Made by a program: the position numbers and the translations under genes
NCBI GenBank assembly: GCA_900557355.1
Contig: USSR01000300.1
Span: 1-7,977, forward strand
Reading direction: 5' to 3'
Origin: an uncultured Bacteroides sp.
GTDB lineage: Bacteria; Bacteroidota; Bacteroidia; Bacteroidales; Bacteroidaceae
DNA: 7,977 nucleotides
Notes under the pieces: generated by a model
What the model was told of the DNA's origin: nothing
Databases searched by the model: none
The model's input: the letters and a program-made list of their open reading frames with translations, nothing else
Shown here: one piece after another, positions 6,602-7,977 of the stretch
How the letters are laid out: the number at the start of each line of letters is the position of its first letter
Position numbering within the stretch: the stretch's first letter is position 1

Positions 6602-7977
6602 CTATTTATATGCTTCGGTTAATTCTTTATACCATTTTTGCAAAACAAAGAATGCTTTCTTTTTCTGTCCTTTGTCAGAAACCAGTCCTTTACGGTTGAA
6701 GTCGTCTTGAATCTCGGGTACATGGCGGCGCGGTGAGCGGAAATCTTTCAATATCCACGGAGTAGTGCCGGCAAGTCCAGGAATACGTTTCAACATGTTC
6801 ACGTGGCGGATATACAAATCTTCCTGATACTCCTCCGTGAAGCGTTCTTTGGGTGAGCCGTGGTGCCCGTACAAAGCACCGCCTCCGAGTTCACTGATGA
6901 ATACCGGTTTCTGAGTATCGAATGTCCAGTTCACGCGGTCACATTTCTCAGAGTCGCCATCGTACCAGCCCACATACTCGTTGAAGCTGATGATATCCAA
7001 TAGCTCTCCCAACGGGTCGTTTACCGTCAGAACACCCGGCTGTACTTCTTCCTTCTCCATAGCTGCGCCAATTAGGCGGACGCTATCGAGGCTTCTTGCT
7101 TTGTTTGCCAGATTAGAGAGGAACGTGAGACGCGTCTTGCTGTGCGGAGTTTCGTTGGCAATAGACCAGATGATGATGTTACAACGGTTCTTGTCGCGGG
7201 CAATCATGTCGCACAATTGTTGCTCCGCATTTTGGTAAGTATCCTTGTTCTCCCAGTGAATCGTCCAATACACGGGAATTTCGGACCATACAAGGAAGCC
7301 CATACGTTCGGCCTCGCGCACCATCTCTTCATTATGGGGATAATGGGCCAGGCGAACAAAGTTGCATCCCAGTTCCTTTGCCCAACTCAGCAATGTGTGG
7401 GCATGGTCTTTTGAGTAAGCACGACCACTGTAATAGGGAGTTTCTTCGTGGATGCTGATACCCCTGCAGAAGATTTCCTTGTCATTCAGCAATATCTTGA
7501 TGCCCTCCGTGCGAATCGTGCGGAAACCTATCTCATCAGAAACCTTATCCGTTTCGGAAGCCAGGTTCACGGCATATAATTTCGGATTCTCCGGAGTCCA
7601 GAGTATAGGTTTGCTTTTTATTAGGAATGAAGCATACCCGTTGGCATCGGTCGTGACTTCTTTCTTTACTTTCAGTTCGGGAATATCCAGTGTTATCTTC
7701 TGTTCCTTGTCAGAACCTTCCAGTTGCACCCAGCCCTCAATCATGTTCTTGTCATCCTTTGCCAACTGTACGTAATAGTCGCGTATATAGGTTGCAGGCA
7801 TTTCTATCAGAGTGACGGGACGGGTTATTCCACCGAAGTTCCACCAATCTGCATTGACCGTGGGCACAGCTTCGGGCAGGCGTTTGTTGTCCACCTTGAC
7901 CACGAGGCTGTTCGTGCCTTCTTTCAGGAGGTTGGTAATTTCAAAGTTGAAAGGAGTAAACCCGCCGATGTGCCTTC
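6602..7977 (-). CDS. GH2 glycosidase, probable beta-glucuronidase type, 5' end outside window
   Basis: The C-terminal 457 codons of a retaining glycoside hydrolase family 2 enzyme. The frame is open to the right edge: 24 more codons (RHIGGFTPFNFEITNLL...) precede the GTG at 7903, which is an internal Val and not the start. Domains in order are the end of the jelly-roll (to DWWNFGGITRPV), an Ig-like domain (to about EIGFRTI), and a TIM barrel (from IKILLNDKEIFCRGISIHEE). The acid/base Glu is in SIANE (7151-7153) and the nucleophile Glu in FISELGG (6890-6892). FNRKG (Asn 6695-6697, Lys 6689-6691) aligns with the N-x-K motif of E. coli GUS that contacts the uronate carboxylate. The stretch between VWSEIP and IARDKN is short, with no loop-1 insertion, unlike drug-processing GUS enzymes. 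A beta-galacturonidase or beta-galactosidase is still possible. About 140 residues, including any signal peptide, are missing, so its location is unknown. It is likely the exo-acting enzyme of this PUL. Confidence 0.93.
   Translation of the reverse strand, partial: RHIGGFTPFNFEITNLLKEGTNSLVVKVDNKRLPEAVPTVNADWWNFGGITRPVTLIEMPATYIRDYYVQLAKDDKNMIEGWVQLEGSDKEQKITLDIPELKVKKEVTTDANGYASFLIKSKPILWTPENPKLYAVNLASETDKVSDEIGFRTIRTEGIKILLNDKEIFCRGISIHEETPYYSGRAYSKDHAHTLLSWAKELGCNFVRLAHYPHNEEMVREAERMGFLVWSEIPVYWTIHWENKDTYQNAEQQLCDMIARDKNRCNIIIWSIANETPHSKTRLTFLSNLANKARSLDSVRLIGAAMEKEEVQPGVLTVNDPLGELLDIISFNEYVGWYDGDSEKCDRVNWTFDTQKPVFISELGGGALYGHHGSPKERFTEEYQEDLYIRHVNMLKRIPGLAGTTPWILKDFRSPRRHVPEIQDDFNRKGLVSDKGQKKKAFFVLQKWYKELTEAYK

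Noticed and set aside
7901..7903. GTG as the start of the GH2 gene
   Set aside because: The same frame continues upstream to the window edge with typical GH2 jelly-roll sequence (GGFTPFNFEITNLL), so this codon is an internal valine.
1..7977. CRISPR array, tRNA or rRNA, insertion sequence or phage genes
   Set aside because: I see no regular spacer repeats, tRNA-like cloverleaf, rRNA sequence, transposase motifs or terminal inverted repeats in the window.

Overview
The window is part of a polysaccharide utilisation locus (PUL) from a gut-type Bacteroidota, most likely a Bacteroides or close relative. The evidence is an adjacent susC/susD pair, a run of small lipoprotein genes with acidic residues after the lipidated cysteine, AT-rich gene starts without Shine-Dalgarno sequences, and a Bacteroides-like GH2 enzyme. 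The species cannot be fixed from this window. All genes lie on the minus strand and are transcribed from the right edge towards the left.

In order of transcription: (1) 7977-6602, the C-terminal part of a GH2 glycosidase whose 5' end lies outside the window. It keeps both catalytic glutamates and an N-x-K motif typical of beta-glucuronidases. (2) 6601-6419, a 183-bp AT-rich leader with no convincing gene. It holds a perfect 8-bp inverted repeat and a 7-bp direct repeat, and is the likely place for control of the susC operon. (3) 6418-3380, a SusC-like TonB-dependent transporter. (4) 3356-1602, its SusD-like lipoprotein partner. (5) 1562-1170, a small single-domain lipoprotein resembling the DUF5018 Ig-like domain. 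(6) 1132-83, a 349-residue lipoprotein that I match from memory to the DUF4466 family. (7) 64-1, the first 21 codons of another exported protein, cut by the left edge.

The gaps from susC leftwards are only 23, 39, 37 and 18 bp, with no terminator visible, so genes 3 to 7 look like one operon. The expected model is that SusD and the two small lipoproteins capture a glycan at the cell surface and SusC imports it using TonB energy. GH2 and the truncated left-edge protein, if it is an enzyme, would process the glycan. The N-x-K motif suggests a glycan with terminal beta-linked uronic acid, but the actual substrate cannot be read from the sequence. No regulator gene is in the window. SusC has no STN domain, which argues against direct ECF-sigma/anti-sigma control.

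I see nothing that amounts to a wholly new system. The least-described parts are the DUF5018-like and DUF4466-like lipoproteins, and the repeats in the susC leader.
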